DNA of 57,270 nucleotides from Planctomycetota bacterium (GTDB lineage Bacteria; Planctomycetota; Planctomycetia; Pirellulales; PALSA-1355): positions 1 through 57,270 of the forward strand of contig QQVE01000036.1 in assembly GCA_003389325.1 (NCBI GenBank), written 5' to 3'. Shown piece after piece: positions 35,881 to 44,675 of this stretch (within the stretch, counting starts at the first letter, position 1; the number at the start of each line of letters is the position of its first letter). The notes under the pieces are model-generated. The model did no database searches, was not told the DNA's origin, and worked only from the letters and a program-made list of their open reading frames with translations. A program made the position numbers and the translations under genes.

Positions 35881-36201
35881 ATGAAGATGGATCGCAAACC
35901 AGAAAACGCCAGCGATGTTAGGCCTCGTTCCGGCCCTGACGAGTTCGGAAACCCGGCAACCACTCCGCCAAAAGAGGCCCGAACAGAACCCGAGCGCGGC
36001 ACGGGTGAGCTGGGGGCCGAGGGCAGCGATCCTGCAGCGCCACTGCGACCGCCGAACCTGCCCGATCGACTAGTCCAACCGCAAAGCGAGCATGTTATGC
36101 CAGATCCACAGACCGACGAACCGCGCAAAGAGACGCCGCGCGTTGAGCCCAAGAAGCCCGATCCTGCGGAGAAAAAGACGCCCCCCAAGTCGAAAGAATA
36201 G
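35881..36201 (+). CDS. Small disordered Pro/Glu/Lys-rich protein
   Basis: The 106 residues are almost all hydrophilic, rich in Pro, Glu, Lys, Arg and Asp (for example PRVEPKKPDPAEKKTPPKSK at the end). No domain, signal peptide or membrane segment is visible. It follows the SRPBCC gene by 26 bases in the same direction, but its ribosome site is weak. Composition is consistent with a desiccation/stress-type disordered protein, though this is a guess. Confidence 0.45.
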   Translation: MKMDRKPENASDVRPRSGPDEFGNPATTPPKEARTEPERGTGELGAEGSDPAAPLRPPNLPDRLVQPQSEHVMPDPQTDEPRKETPRVEPKKPDPAEKKTPPKSKE

Positions 36202-36281
36202 GGTGCCGTCAGAGCTGCGGTGGGGCGAGATGGTTTGAGCGCGCTCACGTGCTGCTTGGAAAGCAAGACCACCGGGCAGGC

Positions 36282-36488
36282 TCACGTCGTCTCGAACTCG
36301 ATTTGCGTGTTCCAGGGATCTCCCGGGCAGGCCCGGCGGGCCATGCGCCGCAAGTCGCCGGCGGCCAGCCGCTCGGCCGTCGCGATACGAGCCAGCGCGA
36401 GCCAAGCCGCATTCCGATCGGCGATTGCCTGGTTGTGTTGCTCGCGCGCAGCGTGAAGGCTCATTCTCAGTCTCGAAATCTCATCCAT
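36282..36488 (-). CDS. Small helical hypothetical protein
   Basis: This 68-residue protein starts MDEISRLRMSLHAAREQHNQ, followed by a single predicted amphipathic helix (AIADRNAAWLALARIATAER), then RRMARRACPGDPWNTQI. A good AAGGAG lies nine bases before the ATG. It is encoded 79 bases downstream of another small leftward gene. Function unknown. Confidence 0.5.
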   Translation of the reverse strand: MDEISRLRMSLHAAREQHNQAIADRNAAWLALARIATAERLAAGDLRRMARRACPGDPWNTQIEFETT

Positions 36489-36567
36489 TTTGTGCCTCTC
36501 CTTTCTCGCGGAATGCAAACCGCGGCGCAAAGCCGCCACCAGACGCCGAATCGCCTCGATTGCCCAA

Positions 36568-36768
36568 CTACTCTGCGACATCGTCATCGAGAAACGTCGT
36601 CATTCGTTTCGCGATGGTCGCCGCCAGAACCATCGAACTCGGAAGTGCTACCCACAGCAGCGACCAGGTTTCTGAAAGCTCGTAGCTGGCTGACGGGCGG
36701 CAGGCAACGGATGCCAGGGTTGCCAGCACATCCAGGCCTGCCGTTGAAGCAAGAACAAGGCGATTCAT
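36568..36768 (-). CDS. Small hydrophobic hypothetical protein
   Basis: The 66-residue product has two hydrophobic stretches (NRLVLASTAGLDVLATLASV and LLWVALPSSMVLAATIA) and an acidic end (FLDDDVAE). GAGGAG precedes the ATG at 36768. It is probably a small membrane protein; pairing with the downstream small gene suggests a two-gene unit. Function unknown. Confidence 0.5.
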   Translation of the reverse strand: MNRLVLASTAGLDVLATLASVACRPSASYELSETWSLLWVALPSSMVLAATIAKRMTTFLDDDVAE

Positions 36769-37145
36769 GGCGTCTCCTCTTTTTTCGTGCAATGCGCAAA
36801 AAACAGCTCGTATCATTCCGTCTGTCTGGAGGCAATCTGCGTGCCGAACTTCCAGCGGCTTCGATCATCTCGCTCGCGGTGCTGAGCAGCCGCTCCTTTT
36901 CCTGCGAGTGTTGTCGCGAAATCCCCAAGCCGAGAACCACAGCATGAGGCGAGGCCCGGCAGCAAGGGACTCAGATTGGTTGCGACGAGACCAGACTGCC
37001 ACTTACCTCGACAGGTGTCCAAGAGCGGTCTTGCCGAAATCCCCGCGTCGCGGCCTGGGATACCCCAGTCACTAACGCGGACGTGCAGGCACGCCACTTG
37101 CACTTGGAGTAGGCACGTCGACGTGATCGCGGAGAAAGCAGCACG
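36769..37145. other. Divergent intergenic region, 377 bases
   Basis: This stretch separates the leftward small genes from the rightward SDR gene. I see no gene and no strong structure. It must hold promoters for both directions. GGAGAAAG at its right end is the SDR ribosome site. Confidence 0.35.
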
Positions 37146-38165
37146 ATGAAAAAGTCGCTTATCTTGCTCGCGCTGGCAGGCGGCGCCGTGGCAGGTGCGA
37201 AGGTTGCTCAGTGGCGTCGGCTGTCCAAGCTCGCTGGAATGTCCGTGGTCGTTACAGGCGGAAGCCGGGGGCTCGGTCTGGCGCTGGCCCGCTGTGCGGT
37301 TGCGCATGGGGCACGCGTCGCCATCTGTGCTCGCGACCCCCAGGAAGTAGCGGAAGCCCGCGAGCTTCTTTTGCGCGAGTATCCGGGCGCCATGGTTCTC
37401 GCCGCCACGTGCGACGTCACCGATCGATCTGAGTCCGAGCGGTTTGTCAGCGCCGCCGTCGAGCAATTTGGAACGCTGGACATCTTGATCAACTGCGCGG
37501 GTGTGATTCAGGTCGGCCCATGGCAATCGATGGGTACCGAGGATTACCGCGAGGCCATCGAGACGCACGTGTGGGGGCCGCTGAACATGATTCTCGCGGC
37601 ACATCCGGCGCTGCGGAGAAGGCGCGGACGGATCGTCAATATCGCTTCGATCGGTGGCAAGATCGGCGTGCCGCACCTGTTGCCCTACACGACGAGCAAG
37701 TTCGCCCTGGTCGGCCTTTCCGAGGGACTGGCTGCTGAACTGGATCAGCAGGGCATCACGGTGACCACCGTGTGTCCCGGATTGATGCGTACCGGAAGTC
37801 CACGGAATGCCTGGTTCCGCGGGCAACATCGGCAGGAGTACGCCTGGTTCAGCATCGGCGCCTCGCTTCCCGGTTTGACGGTGGGGGCCTCGAGTGCAGC
37901 GAGGCGCATTCTAGCGGCCTCGCTGGCACGCCGGCGGCACCTGGTCTTCCCGTTGCCCGCGCGGCTGGCGGCAATCGGTCGAGAGTTGGCTCCCGGTTGG
38001 ACAGCTCGCATTTCGGCAGCCGTCAATGCGCGGCTACCGTCATCTACCGAAGCCGACGGCCCCCGGCGCCGGGGCTCCGAGAGCACTTCGCCATGGTCTC
38101 CCTCGCCGCTGACCTACTTGAACGACCGCGCTGCTAACGTCCACAACCAAGTGCCGCCGTCCTGA
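37146..38165 (+). CDS. Short-chain dehydrogenase/reductase with N-terminal hydrophobic helix
   Basis: In this 339-residue protein a short hydrophobic helix (ILLALAGGAVAGAKVA) may anchor it to the membrane. The classical SDR core follows: VVVTGGSRGLGLALARCAV, CDVTDRSES, NCAGV, catalytic Ser in NIASIGGKIG and YxxxK in LPYTTSKFALVGLSEG. The last 60 residues are basic and Pro-rich and extend past the fold. Substrate unknown. It resembles the SDR at 52812 in having a C-terminal extension. Confidence 0.85.
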   Translation: MKKSLILLALAGGAVAGAKVAQWRRLSKLAGMSVVVTGGSRGLGLALARCAVAHGARVAICARDPQEVAEARELLLREYPGAMVLAATCDVTDRSESERFVSAAVEQFGTLDILINCAGVIQVGPWQSMGTEDYREAIETHVWGPLNMILAAHPALRRRRGRIVNIASIGGKIGVPHLLPYTTSKFALVGLSEGLAAELDQQGITVTTVCPGLMRTGSPRNAWFRGQHRQEYAWFSIGASLPGLTVGASSAARRILAASLARRRHLVFPLPARLAAIGRELAPGWTARISAAVNARLPSSTEADGPRRRGSESTSPWSPSPLTYLNDRAANVHNQVPPS

Positions 38166-38383
38166 AGTTGATCGCCCCTGGACCCGGCTGGGACCGCAAA
38201 TCGACCAAGGCGATCGGCGTTTGACCAAGTCGGTCTCTAAGGCACTAGATTGCCCTGCGGCAAGTGCGACAACGGGCCCATGACGCGTCTCGCGGTCATG
38301 GCTTCGGATTTGCTCCGAATTGACTGGCGGTCGCCGAACTCTTTCACACGATTCGCAACGGCTCACAAGACGGAGAACATGTC

Positions 38384-39421
38384 ATGGTTCGCCCGATCGT
38401 CATCCACTTCGCTAGTGCGCTGCTTCTCGCAGGGCTGGGCGCGCAGACAGCGTTCGCCGAACAAGCATCCTCGCAGCGCGAAGACGACGCGTCACAGCCA
38501 GCAGCCGTGGTGGAGATGACCGACCAGCTCCACTACCAGCCGGACAAGGTAACCATTCAGGCGGGCGAGACGGTACTATGGAAGAACGAGCCGTCCACGA
38601 TCGCCCACACCGTTACAGCAGTGCGCAAGCTGGCCAAGAATCCCGACAACGTCGCGCTGCCCGAGGGCGCCGACGAGTTCAACTCGGAAAAAATGGAAGC
38701 GGGTGATACGTTCACACATACGTTCCAGGTGCCGGGAACCTATCGGTATTTCTGCATTCCACATGAACGGGCCGGAATGGTCGGCGAGGTCGTCGTCGAG
38801 CCAGCCGACGCTCAGCAGGACGACGAAGCGGCGGACAAGCACCCTTCGACGGCCGAACAAGACGGTGATACCTCATCGTCGGGCGAGGAAACTGGCGCGG
38901 GCACGTCGGACGAAGGCGATACGTTGGTGCTCGGCATGCATTCTCCGCCGCGACCGCCGGACTATCGCGACGCCACGGGGCTCAAAAAGTTTCTCTACTG
39001 GGTGGGCAACTTTCATCCGCCGGGGAGCGACCTCCCCGTGGGCGCCGCGGTCGTGGCATTCGTGAGCGAGCTGCTGTTCCTGGTCACCGGACGAGCGCTC
39101 TTTGCGGCCGCGACGCGGGTTTCCGTCTGGGTGGCCGGATTGAGCGCCGCCGGGGTCGCCATTGGCGGCTGGTGTCTGGCCGGATTTCGTTTCGACGATC
39201 CCAACTGGATGCTCGAAACGCATCGCTGGTGGGGCACGGGCACCGCACTCGGCATGCTTGTGTTGGTGGGCATCGCCGAAGTGGCCTACCGCAAGCAGAG
39301 CGACGCCGCGCGCTGGACGTTCCGCCTGGGACTGTTGGCCGGCGTGATCGCCCTCGGCGTCACAGGTTACTTTGGCGGAGCCATGATCTACGGGATCGAC
39401 CACTTCGCCTGGCCAGGCTGA
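38384..39421 (+). CDS. Exported cupredoxin fused to a membrane domain
   Basis: In this 345-residue protein the signal peptide ends at TAFA (1-25). A plastocyanin/azurin-like domain (about 40-140) has all type-1 copper ligands: H75 (TIAHTV), C124 and H127 (YFCIPHERAG) and M132. An acidic Ser/Thr-rich linker (about 140-185) leads to four membrane helices (about 215-345, including VGAAVVAFVSELLFLVTG and LGMLVLVGIAEVA). The membrane part is of DUF2231-like character. I infer periplasmic electron transfer tethered to the inner membrane. GGAGA precedes the ATG. Confidence 0.8.
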   Translation: MVRPIVIHFASALLLAGLGAQTAFAEQASSQREDDASQPAAVVEMTDQLHYQPDKVTIQAGETVLWKNEPSTIAHTVTAVRKLAKNPDNVALPEGADEFNSEKMEAGDTFTHTFQVPGTYRYFCIPHERAGMVGEVVVEPADAQQDDEAADKHPSTAEQDGDTSSSGEETGAGTSDEGDTLVLGMHSPPRPPDYRDATGLKKFLYWVGNFHPPGSDLPVGAAVVAFVSELLFLVTGRALFAAATRVSVWVAGLSAAGVAIGGWCLAGFRFDDPNWMLETHRWWGTGTALGMLVLVGIAEVAYRKQSDAARWTFRLGLLAGVIALGVTGYFGGAMIYGIDHFAWPG

Positions 39422-39513
39422 CCACGGCTGACGCCATCGCCCCCGGGCTGTTCGTGCATTTAGCGCGCCCCACGCCTGTAGCGATCCATCGCGATTCGAG
39501 AAAGACGATTGCC

Positions 39514-40431
39514 ATGCCCACGATTCTCGAAGAGATGCTAGGGAAATCGATCTCCCCGCAATCGTTTGTCGACGATTACCTGTTCAAGCTGCCTTTCGCT
39601 TTGTCGGGAGGCTGCAATAACCTGCTCGATCTCGGCTCGTGGCACGTCATGGGGCAGCTACTGCGCGGGCGCGGCACCGACGTCTTCGTCGGGAACACGC
39701 GCGGCGAACGCAGTCCGCGGGTACCGACGACCTGTGGAGAAGCACGCGAGCTATTGGCCGAAGGCTACACCGTAGGCGTTCGCCAGGCGCACAACCACCA
39801 CCCGGGGCTCCGGCAGTTGGCCGCCTCGTTCCGCGAGGAGTTCGCGGCGCCCGTCGATGTCCACCTGTATGCCACGGCGGCAGGCGCCTCCGGCTTGGGG
39901 TGGCACTACGATGCGGAAGATGTGTTCGTGCTGCAGACGGTCGGCTCGAAGGAATGGAGTCTCCGCAAGAATACGGTGAACCCCTGGCCCGTCATCGAGA
40001 ACCTGCCTGAAGACATGCACTATGAAAAGGAGATCATGCCGCTGATGCGCTGCTTGCTGAGCGCCGGCGACTGGCTTTACGTTCCCGCAGGCTACTGGCA
40101 CCTGACCCGCGCTGGGGAGGAGTCGTTGTCGTTGTCCGTAGGCATCGCTTCGCCGACGGGAGTCGATGTTTTCGACTTCGTGCGAAGCAAAGTCATCAAC
40201 TCTCTGCGCTGGCGCGAGCGATTGCCGGCTGCCGCGAACCATGCCGACGGAGACGCGATGCTGGCCGACAAGTATGAGTCACAGTTTCGCATGTTGGCAG
40301 AGGATCTGGCGCGCATCCTGGGCAGGCCAGACTTTGCTGCCGAGTATCTCGCCTGGCGCAAGGAGAGCGGAAGGCAGGATGGCGAGCTGTCCGAGCTTCC
40401 ATCGACGGAAGAGAGCCGGCGGAGTCCTTAG
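39514..40431 (+). CDS. JmjC/cupin_4-type 2-oxoglutarate oxygenase (ROXA-like)
   Basis: In this 305-residue protein the iron ligands are visible: H131-x-D133 in GLGWHYDAEDVFVLQTVG and the distal H196 in VPAGYWHLTRAGEESLSL. The layout (SPQSFVDDYLFKLPF at the front, a C-terminal helical part) fits cupin_4 ribosomal-oxygenase-like proteins that hydroxylate Arg or His on ribosomal proteins, though the target here is unknown. Its stop overlaps the convergent gene by four bases. The ribosome site (GAGAAAG) is modest. Confidence 0.8.
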   Translation: MPTILEEMLGKSISPQSFVDDYLFKLPFALSGGCNNLLDLGSWHVMGQLLRGRGTDVFVGNTRGERSPRVPTTCGEARELLAEGYTVGVRQAHNHHPGLRQLAASFREEFAAPVDVHLYATAAGASGLGWHYDAEDVFVLQTVGSKEWSLRKNTVNPWPVIENLPEDMHYEKEIMPLMRCLLSAGDWLYVPAGYWHLTRAGEESLSLSVGIASPTGVDVFDFVRSKVINSLRWRERLPAAANHADGDAMLADKYESQFRMLAEDLARILGRPDFAAEYLAWRKESGRQDGELSELPSTEESRRSP

Positions 40432-41699
40432 CCGCTTTGATCGAAGCTGACGCGGTAGACGCGACCGTTGGCCTCTTCGGTGAACAGCAGGCTGCCGTCG
40501 GGCATTGCCAGCACGCCGACCGGGCGGCCCCATGTCGTGGGAACCGATGGCTTCTCGAGAAACCCTTTGACGAAGTCCTCGTAATAGCCGCGCGGTCGAC
40601 CGTTGCGTTCGAATGGGACGAAGACAATCTTGTAGCCTGTGCCGCGGTCGCGATTCCAGGAACCTCGAAACGCCACGAACGCGCCGTCGCGATAGTGCTC
40701 TGGAAATGCGTCGCCATCGTAGAACGCCAGCCCCAGCGCCGCCGAGTGAGACTGAAAGAGAACCTCCGGCGTCTCGGTCTTGGCGGCCAGCTCCCTGCGG
40801 CGAGGGGCTTCGGCGACGTTCAAGCGCGGATCCAGGCGCTCGGGCGTCAGGTACGCATAGGGCCAGCCGTAGAACTCACCCTCCTGCAGTCTGGCCAGGT
40901 AATCGGGCACGAGGTTGTCGCCCAATCCATCGCGCTCGTTGACCGTTGCGTACAGAGCCTTGGTTTGCGGATGGAAGTCGAGTCCTACCGGGTTGCGCAA
41001 TCCCGAGGCAAAGACCTTCCGCTGGGAACCATCTAGATTCATCCGCAGTACCGACGCCCGCGGCAGCGGCTCAACGCTGGCGTTGGTTTTCGAGCCCACC
41101 GACACATAGAGCTTCTGGCCGTCGGGCGATACTACCACGTTGCGCGTCCAGTGCTGATTGTATCCCTGTCCGGGCAGGCTCGTGATCTGCTCGGGATCGC
41201 CGAGCTGAAAGGTCTCGCCTGATGAGTCCTCGCCTTTCTGATACGGATAACGCAGGACGGCATCCGTGTTGCCGAGATAAAAATACCCCCCGGCGAACGC
41301 CATGCCGAAGGGCAGGTTCGCTCCCTGCGCTTCGTCGAGAAACAGTTGCTCGCCCCCGGCGCGAGTCGGATCGGCGGCCGTCTTAAGCAACACAACCTTG
41401 TTCTCTCGCGAGGCGGCACAAAGCACGTCGCCCGAGGGCGTCAGCGCCAGCCAGCGGGCGCTTGGCACCTCGGCAAACACGCTCACGCGAAAGCCCGCCG
41501 GCAGCGCAAGCGATGCTCCCTCAGGCGGTGGAACGACCCGCGGGTGATTATCGGCGCTTTGCGTGGCGAACGGCTTTGGAAGATCCGAAATCGCGATGCG
41601 GATCGGTTCGGGCTGGAACGTGGTATGGGCCAGTTCTGCCGCGCGCCCCCAACTCGCCACCCCCGCGATAGCGCACAGCATCAATGTGGCTTGTTTCAT
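40428..41699 (-). CDS. Exported sorbosone dehydrogenase-like beta-propeller protein
   Basis: In this 423-residue protein the signal peptide is at 1-20 (MLCAIAGVASWGRAA). A six-bladed propeller of the PQQ-sugar/sorbosone dehydrogenase group follows: LPAGFRVSVFAEVPSARWLA, LPFGMAFAGGYFYLGNTDAV, GLRNPVGLDFHP, WGRPVGVLAMPDGSLLFTEE. Family members oxidise sugars with PQQ in the periplasm. ATG 41699 is preceded by GAGGAGG. No PQQ synthesis genes are in the window, so activity is assumed from the family. Confidence 0.88.
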   Translation of the reverse strand: MKQATLMLCAIAGVASWGRAAELAHTTFQPEPIRIAISDLPKPFATQSADNHPRVVPPPEGASLALPAGFRVSVFAEVPSARWLALTPSGDVLCAASRENKVVLLKTAADPTRAGGEQLFLDEAQGANLPFGMAFAGGYFYLGNTDAVLRYPYQKGEDSSGETFQLGDPEQITSLPGQGYNQHWTRNVVVSPDGQKLYVSVGSKTNASVEPLPRASVLRMNLDGSQRKVFASGLRNPVGLDFHPQTKALYATVNERDGLGDNLVPDYLARLQEGEFYGWPYAYLTPERLDPRLNVAEAPRRRELAAKTETPEVLFQSHSAALGLAFYDGDAFPEHYRDGAFVAFRGSWNRDRGTGYKIVFVPFERNGRPRGYYEDFVKGFLEKPSVPTTWGRPVGVLAMPDGSLLFTEEANGRVYRVSFDQSG

Positions 41700-41735
41700 T
41701 GCCTGCCTCCTCGAGAAATGCACCGTTGGTCCCGC

Positions 41736-41924
41736 CTAGCGACGACCGTCCGCACTAAGCATGGAGGCCATGATCACCTGAATCGTGACGGCCTCCCCAG
41801 CACGCCGCGCATGTTTCTGCGGCGACCACGTGCTGCGGACCTCGGCAGCTCGCCGCTGGATCTCAGCGGGGGACGGCGACTTCGAACCGTTGGCAAACTT
41901 TCCGTTGGCGTGACGTCGAATCAT
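41736..41924 (-). CDS. Small basic hypothetical protein
   Basis: This 62-residue protein is of the form HANGKFANGSKSPSPAEIQ then RRAAEVRSTWSPQKHARRAG, a short helical R-x-x-WS-x-x-x-R pattern that recurs among small bacterial proteins of unknown function. AAGGGAG precedes the ATG. It lies 36 bases upstream of the sorbosone dehydrogenase-like gene in the same direction, so the two may be cotranscribed. Confidence 0.55.
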   Translation of the reverse strand: MIRRHANGKFANGSKSPSPAEIQRRAAEVRSTWSPQKHARRAGEAVTIQVIMASMLSADGRR

Positions 41925-42026
41925 CGCGGCTCCCTTCGTGGCTCAAACTTCTTGCGCCACGCTTGAGCATTTCTCGCGCCATAGCCTGACAGCAATACCG
42001 ACTCGAGGTCGAACTGCCACGGACAA

Positions 42027-42362
42027 CTAAGGATAGCCGTAATACTCTGCATCGTAGAATGATGGGCTGCTCGGATCGTAGGGATCCTGAAACCTTTCGT
42101 AGGGAATGCGGCCGTAGGTCGCCGAGTCGCTGTAGTAACTCTCGAAAAGGCGCCGGCGGCCACGATGTGGTCGGCGGGCAGTTCGACTCAGAAAGACCGT
42201 GTCGGCGCCGCGATGAAAGTCGTAGTTGTCGCGCGCCAGCGGATCGTAGCTATAGTAGCCCGTGAATGGATACGGGTAGCGTGCGTGGGCCCCAGCATGC
42301 AACGACAAAACCAGGCACGTCGACGCGAAGAGGGCAGTTCCCAGAGGCCGTGGACGTCTCAC
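42027..42362 (-). CDS. Small exported Tyr-rich protein (cluster A)
   Basis: In this 111-residue protein a signal peptide (LGTALFASTCLVLSLHAGAHA) is followed by a mature part rich in Tyr, Asp, Pro and Arg: YPYPFTGYYSYDP, then FESYYSDSATYG and FYDAEYYGYP at the end. GTG 42362 is chosen because AAAGGAG lies just upstream; an earlier ATG adds a Pro/Cys-rich stretch that would spoil the signal peptide. It is third in a leftward set with the OB-repeat gene (42487) and the frameshifted Tyr-rich ORF (43275). Function unknown. Confidence 0.6.
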   Translation of the reverse strand: MRRPRPLGTALFASTCLVLSLHAGAHARYPYPFTGYYSYDPLARDNYDFHRGADTVFLSRTARRPHRGRRRLFESYYSDSATYGRIPYERFQDPYDPSSPSFYDAEYYGYP

Positions 42363-42486
42363 TGGAAATCTCCTTTGTGAACGACATCGATCCCGTCGGC
42401 CTCCGATCGTTGCACCGCAATAGACACAACGAGGCGGAGGCGGCGGGATCGAAGGGCGCATTTCAACTGAACCTATGTCGTCGCCG

Positions 42487-43200
42487 TCACGAGCCGCTAT
42501 GGCTGTCGCTGCCAGCCCCGTCGATCGTGATGCGGTTACCGTTGGACTCGATCCTGCGGGCGACCACGACAGGGACTCTATCCTGCGTTGCTAATATCGC
42601 TCCCGTGGCAGAGATCTGATCGCCGCGCGCGAGCGACAGGTCGCTGAGTTTTTGGATGGGCCCGGCATCGACGACGCGGCGGCGTCCGTCCCGATTCTCG
42701 ATTAGCAGGATCAGGTGCCGTTTCTCGTCATTTTTCAGTTGGACCTGCTTTGTGGCGAGAATCTCTCCCGAGACGCGTTGCTGACGCGACCGATTTGATG
42801 GACGCCTGCCACGACCGGAAAGCTCCTGGCGAGCGCGCCGGCGGAGTGTGTCTCGCAGTTGCTGGCGGTCCATGCTGCCGTCGCGCGAATCGCGTTGGGC
42901 ACGCTGGTCTTGTTGCCGCCTGACGACAATAAAATCTTCCAAGCCATCAGCGTAGCCCGCCAGATATCCGGCGGCGAAAATGGCCGCGTCGGCGTTGCGA
43001 ATCCGTTGGGACTGCGAGGATTGTTCGTTCCGACGGTCACGGCTGGATCGTGATTGGCTGCGATCGCGCGCATCACGCTGGCGCGCGTCGGTTGAATCGT
43101 CGCCGGGCCGCGACCGGCTCGATTGCTGGCCGAGCGCCGGCGGAGCGATCAGCAGAGCGAGAGGCAGCACGAATAGTCGGATCGGCGTTGTGGTATGCAT
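42487..43200 (-). CDS. Exported Arg/Gln/Ser-rich protein with one OB-like repeat (cluster A)
   Basis: In this 237-residue protein a signal peptide (LFVLPLALLIAPPALG) is followed by a disordered Arg/Asp/Ser/Gln region interrupted by a short helix (AAIFAAGYLAGYADGLEDFI). The last 85 residues form one copy of the repeat also found at 48991 and 55211: VSGEILATKQVQL, VVDAGPIQKLSDLSLARGDQ and VVARRIESNGNRITI. The beta-strand pattern with a central GD suggests an OB-like fold. AGGAG precedes ATG 43200. Partners are the flanking Tyr-rich ORFs. Unknown function, possibly in the cell envelope. Confidence 0.65.
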   Translation of the reverse strand: MHTTTPIRLFVLPLALLIAPPALGQQSSRSRPGDDSTDARQRDARDRSQSRSSRDRRNEQSSQSQRIRNADAAIFAAGYLAGYADGLEDFIVVRRQQDQRAQRDSRDGSMDRQQLRDTLRRRARQELSGRGRRPSNRSRQQRVSGEILATKQVQLKNDEKRHLILLIENRDGRRRVVDAGPIQKLSDLSLARGDQISATGAILATQDRVPVVVARRIESNGNRITIDGAGSDSHSGS

Positions 43201-43274
43201 TGCGGAAGCACTCCTGTGGGTCGGTGGATGGTCTGGATCGCGGTGCGACTTGCCGACGGCGAGTGAGCACGACG

Positions 43275-43506
43275 TCAGTAGTAGCCGTCGTAGTACCCGC
43301 CCCAGTCGTCGTCGTTCCAATAGCTCGAGTGTAGTACGGGCTATCGTCCCACAAACGGACGCCATCGTTTTCGTAGCATAGCCGTACACCTGCGCTGCGG
43401 CGGCTGACGGGGCGGCCGTGAAGACCGCCAGCACAGCGGCAAACGCGAGTGCAGAACGTAGCAAATGATATGCCGACGCGCACGCACGCAAGGACCTCAC
43501 CGCCAT
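43275..43506 (-). pseudogene. Exported Asp/Tyr-rich small protein with two apparent frameshifts (cluster A)
   Basis: The first frame gives a signal peptide (SALAFAAVLAVFTAAPSAAA) and QVYGY. The next frame continues as YENDGVRLWDDSPYY, and the third frame finishes as SSYWNDDDWGGYYDGYY before TGA. One missing base after QVYGY and another after DSPYY would join them into a protein of about 75 residues like those at 56302 and 56675. Either the gene is decayed or the assembly has two one-base deletions. No clear ribosome site is seen at ATG 43506. Confidence 0.5.
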
Positions 43507-43851
43507 TCGAGCGGGCTCGCTCGCCGACCGTCGAGCAAGTAACCTCCGTCCCGCGGACACCGTCATGGCAATGCGCAAGGGTACTCACCAGACGCAGCGG
43601 GCCGCTGCGTAGTCATCCTGATGCTGCAGACACCAGCTTGGATTCGTCCACCCCATCTGGGATCGCCCTCGCGGTTGCTCGGAGGCTTGAGCGCGGGCCC
43701 GCTTCTTCCCGTGAGAAAGACCAGGAACTCCGTAGCAGTCCGTCGTTTTGAGAAACTGCCGCGGATATCTCGAAAGACGGGCCGGCGCGGCACCGTATGT
43801 GCCTGACGTAGGCCGCGTCAATGGACGAACTCTTATCGTTAGGGGACAAGA
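43507..43851. other. Divergent intergenic region, 345 bases
   Basis: It separates leftward cluster A from the rightward CHRD gene. No gene is supported. AGGGGA at the right edge is the ribosome site of the CHRD gene. Confidence 0.35.
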
Positions 43852-44670
43852 ATGCGCTTAAGCAACACGGCGGTACTACTTCTGAGCACGACAGCATTGA
43901 CCTTTCTCGCGGGCATGGCGCGGGCGGAAACCGTGATGTTCACATCGAGCCTGACGGAGTTGAACGCGTCGAATGTGTCGGGCAACGCGGTCATGAGCCT
44001 CGACACCGACACGCAGATGTTGGAGCTGGACTTAAATCTCTTCAACCTGGAACCCAACCAGGATCACGTGTTCCACATCCATGGCACGTTTGACGGCAGC
44101 GACAACCCCACCGACGCGACCACCCCCACGCTGGCAAACGACACCGACGGCGACGGCTTCATCGAACTGGCCGAGGGCGCCGAGACCTATGGCCCCGTCA
44201 TCGTGCCGCTGGGAGTGCTCAACACCGCGACCGGCATGGTCGTGTTCAATGAAACCTACAACCTTGGCGACAGCAACACGTTTGCCGCCGGTTTCGATGC
44301 TAGCGATCTGATGCCATTGAACTTTCGCGAGATCGTCATCCACGGCAGAACCGTGGCCGACGGCCCAGGCCAGGGCACCGATGGCGAGGTCGACGGCACC
44401 GGCGGTTACAAGGCCGTGCTGCCGGTGGCCGCGGGTGAAATCGTTGGGGTCATTCCCGAGCCGTCGTCCTTCGTTCTGGCAGGTTCCGCACTGGTCGGGC
44501 TCCTGCTGGGCGCCTGGGGGCGGCGCGGTCGCACGCGCGGCTGGTCGGCTCCTACCCCGTCCGCACTGCCCGCACGCAACGCACCTTGTCGTGAACGACA
44601 CACAAACTTGACTCAACTACTTATCTCGCGAGCTCGCCGACGTTTGTCGCGTGCTTTAAACAAAGGATGA
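43852..44670 (+). CDS. CHRD-domain PEP-CTERM protein with unusual C-terminal extension
   Basis: In this 272-residue protein the signal peptide ends near GMARA (1-25). A CHRD-like beta domain follows with MFTSSLTELNASNVSGNAVM, the family phrase DHVFHIHGTFDGSDN and FREIVIHGRTVADG. A PEP-CTERM signal is clear: VIPEPSSF, hydrophobic VLAGSALVGLLLGAW, then GRRGR. Exosortase substrates normally end here, but about 45 more residues follow (RGWSAPTPSALPARN..., ending SRALNKG), suggesting a lost stop or a frameshift. The exosortase is not in the window. The next gene starts five bases later. Confidence 0.8.
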   Translation: MRLSNTAVLLLSTTALTFLAGMARAETVMFTSSLTELNASNVSGNAVMSLDTDTQMLELDLNLFNLEPNQDHVFHIHGTFDGSDNPTDATTPTLANDTDGDGFIELAEGAETYGPVIVPLGVLNTATGMVVFNETYNLGDSNTFAAGFDASDLMPLNFREIVIHGRTVADGPGQGTDGEVDGTGGYKAVLPVAAGEIVGVIPEPSSFVLAGSALVGLLLGAWGRRGRTRGWSAPTPSALPARNAPCRERHTNLTQLLISRARRRLSRALNKG

Positions 44671-44675
44671 AGAAC

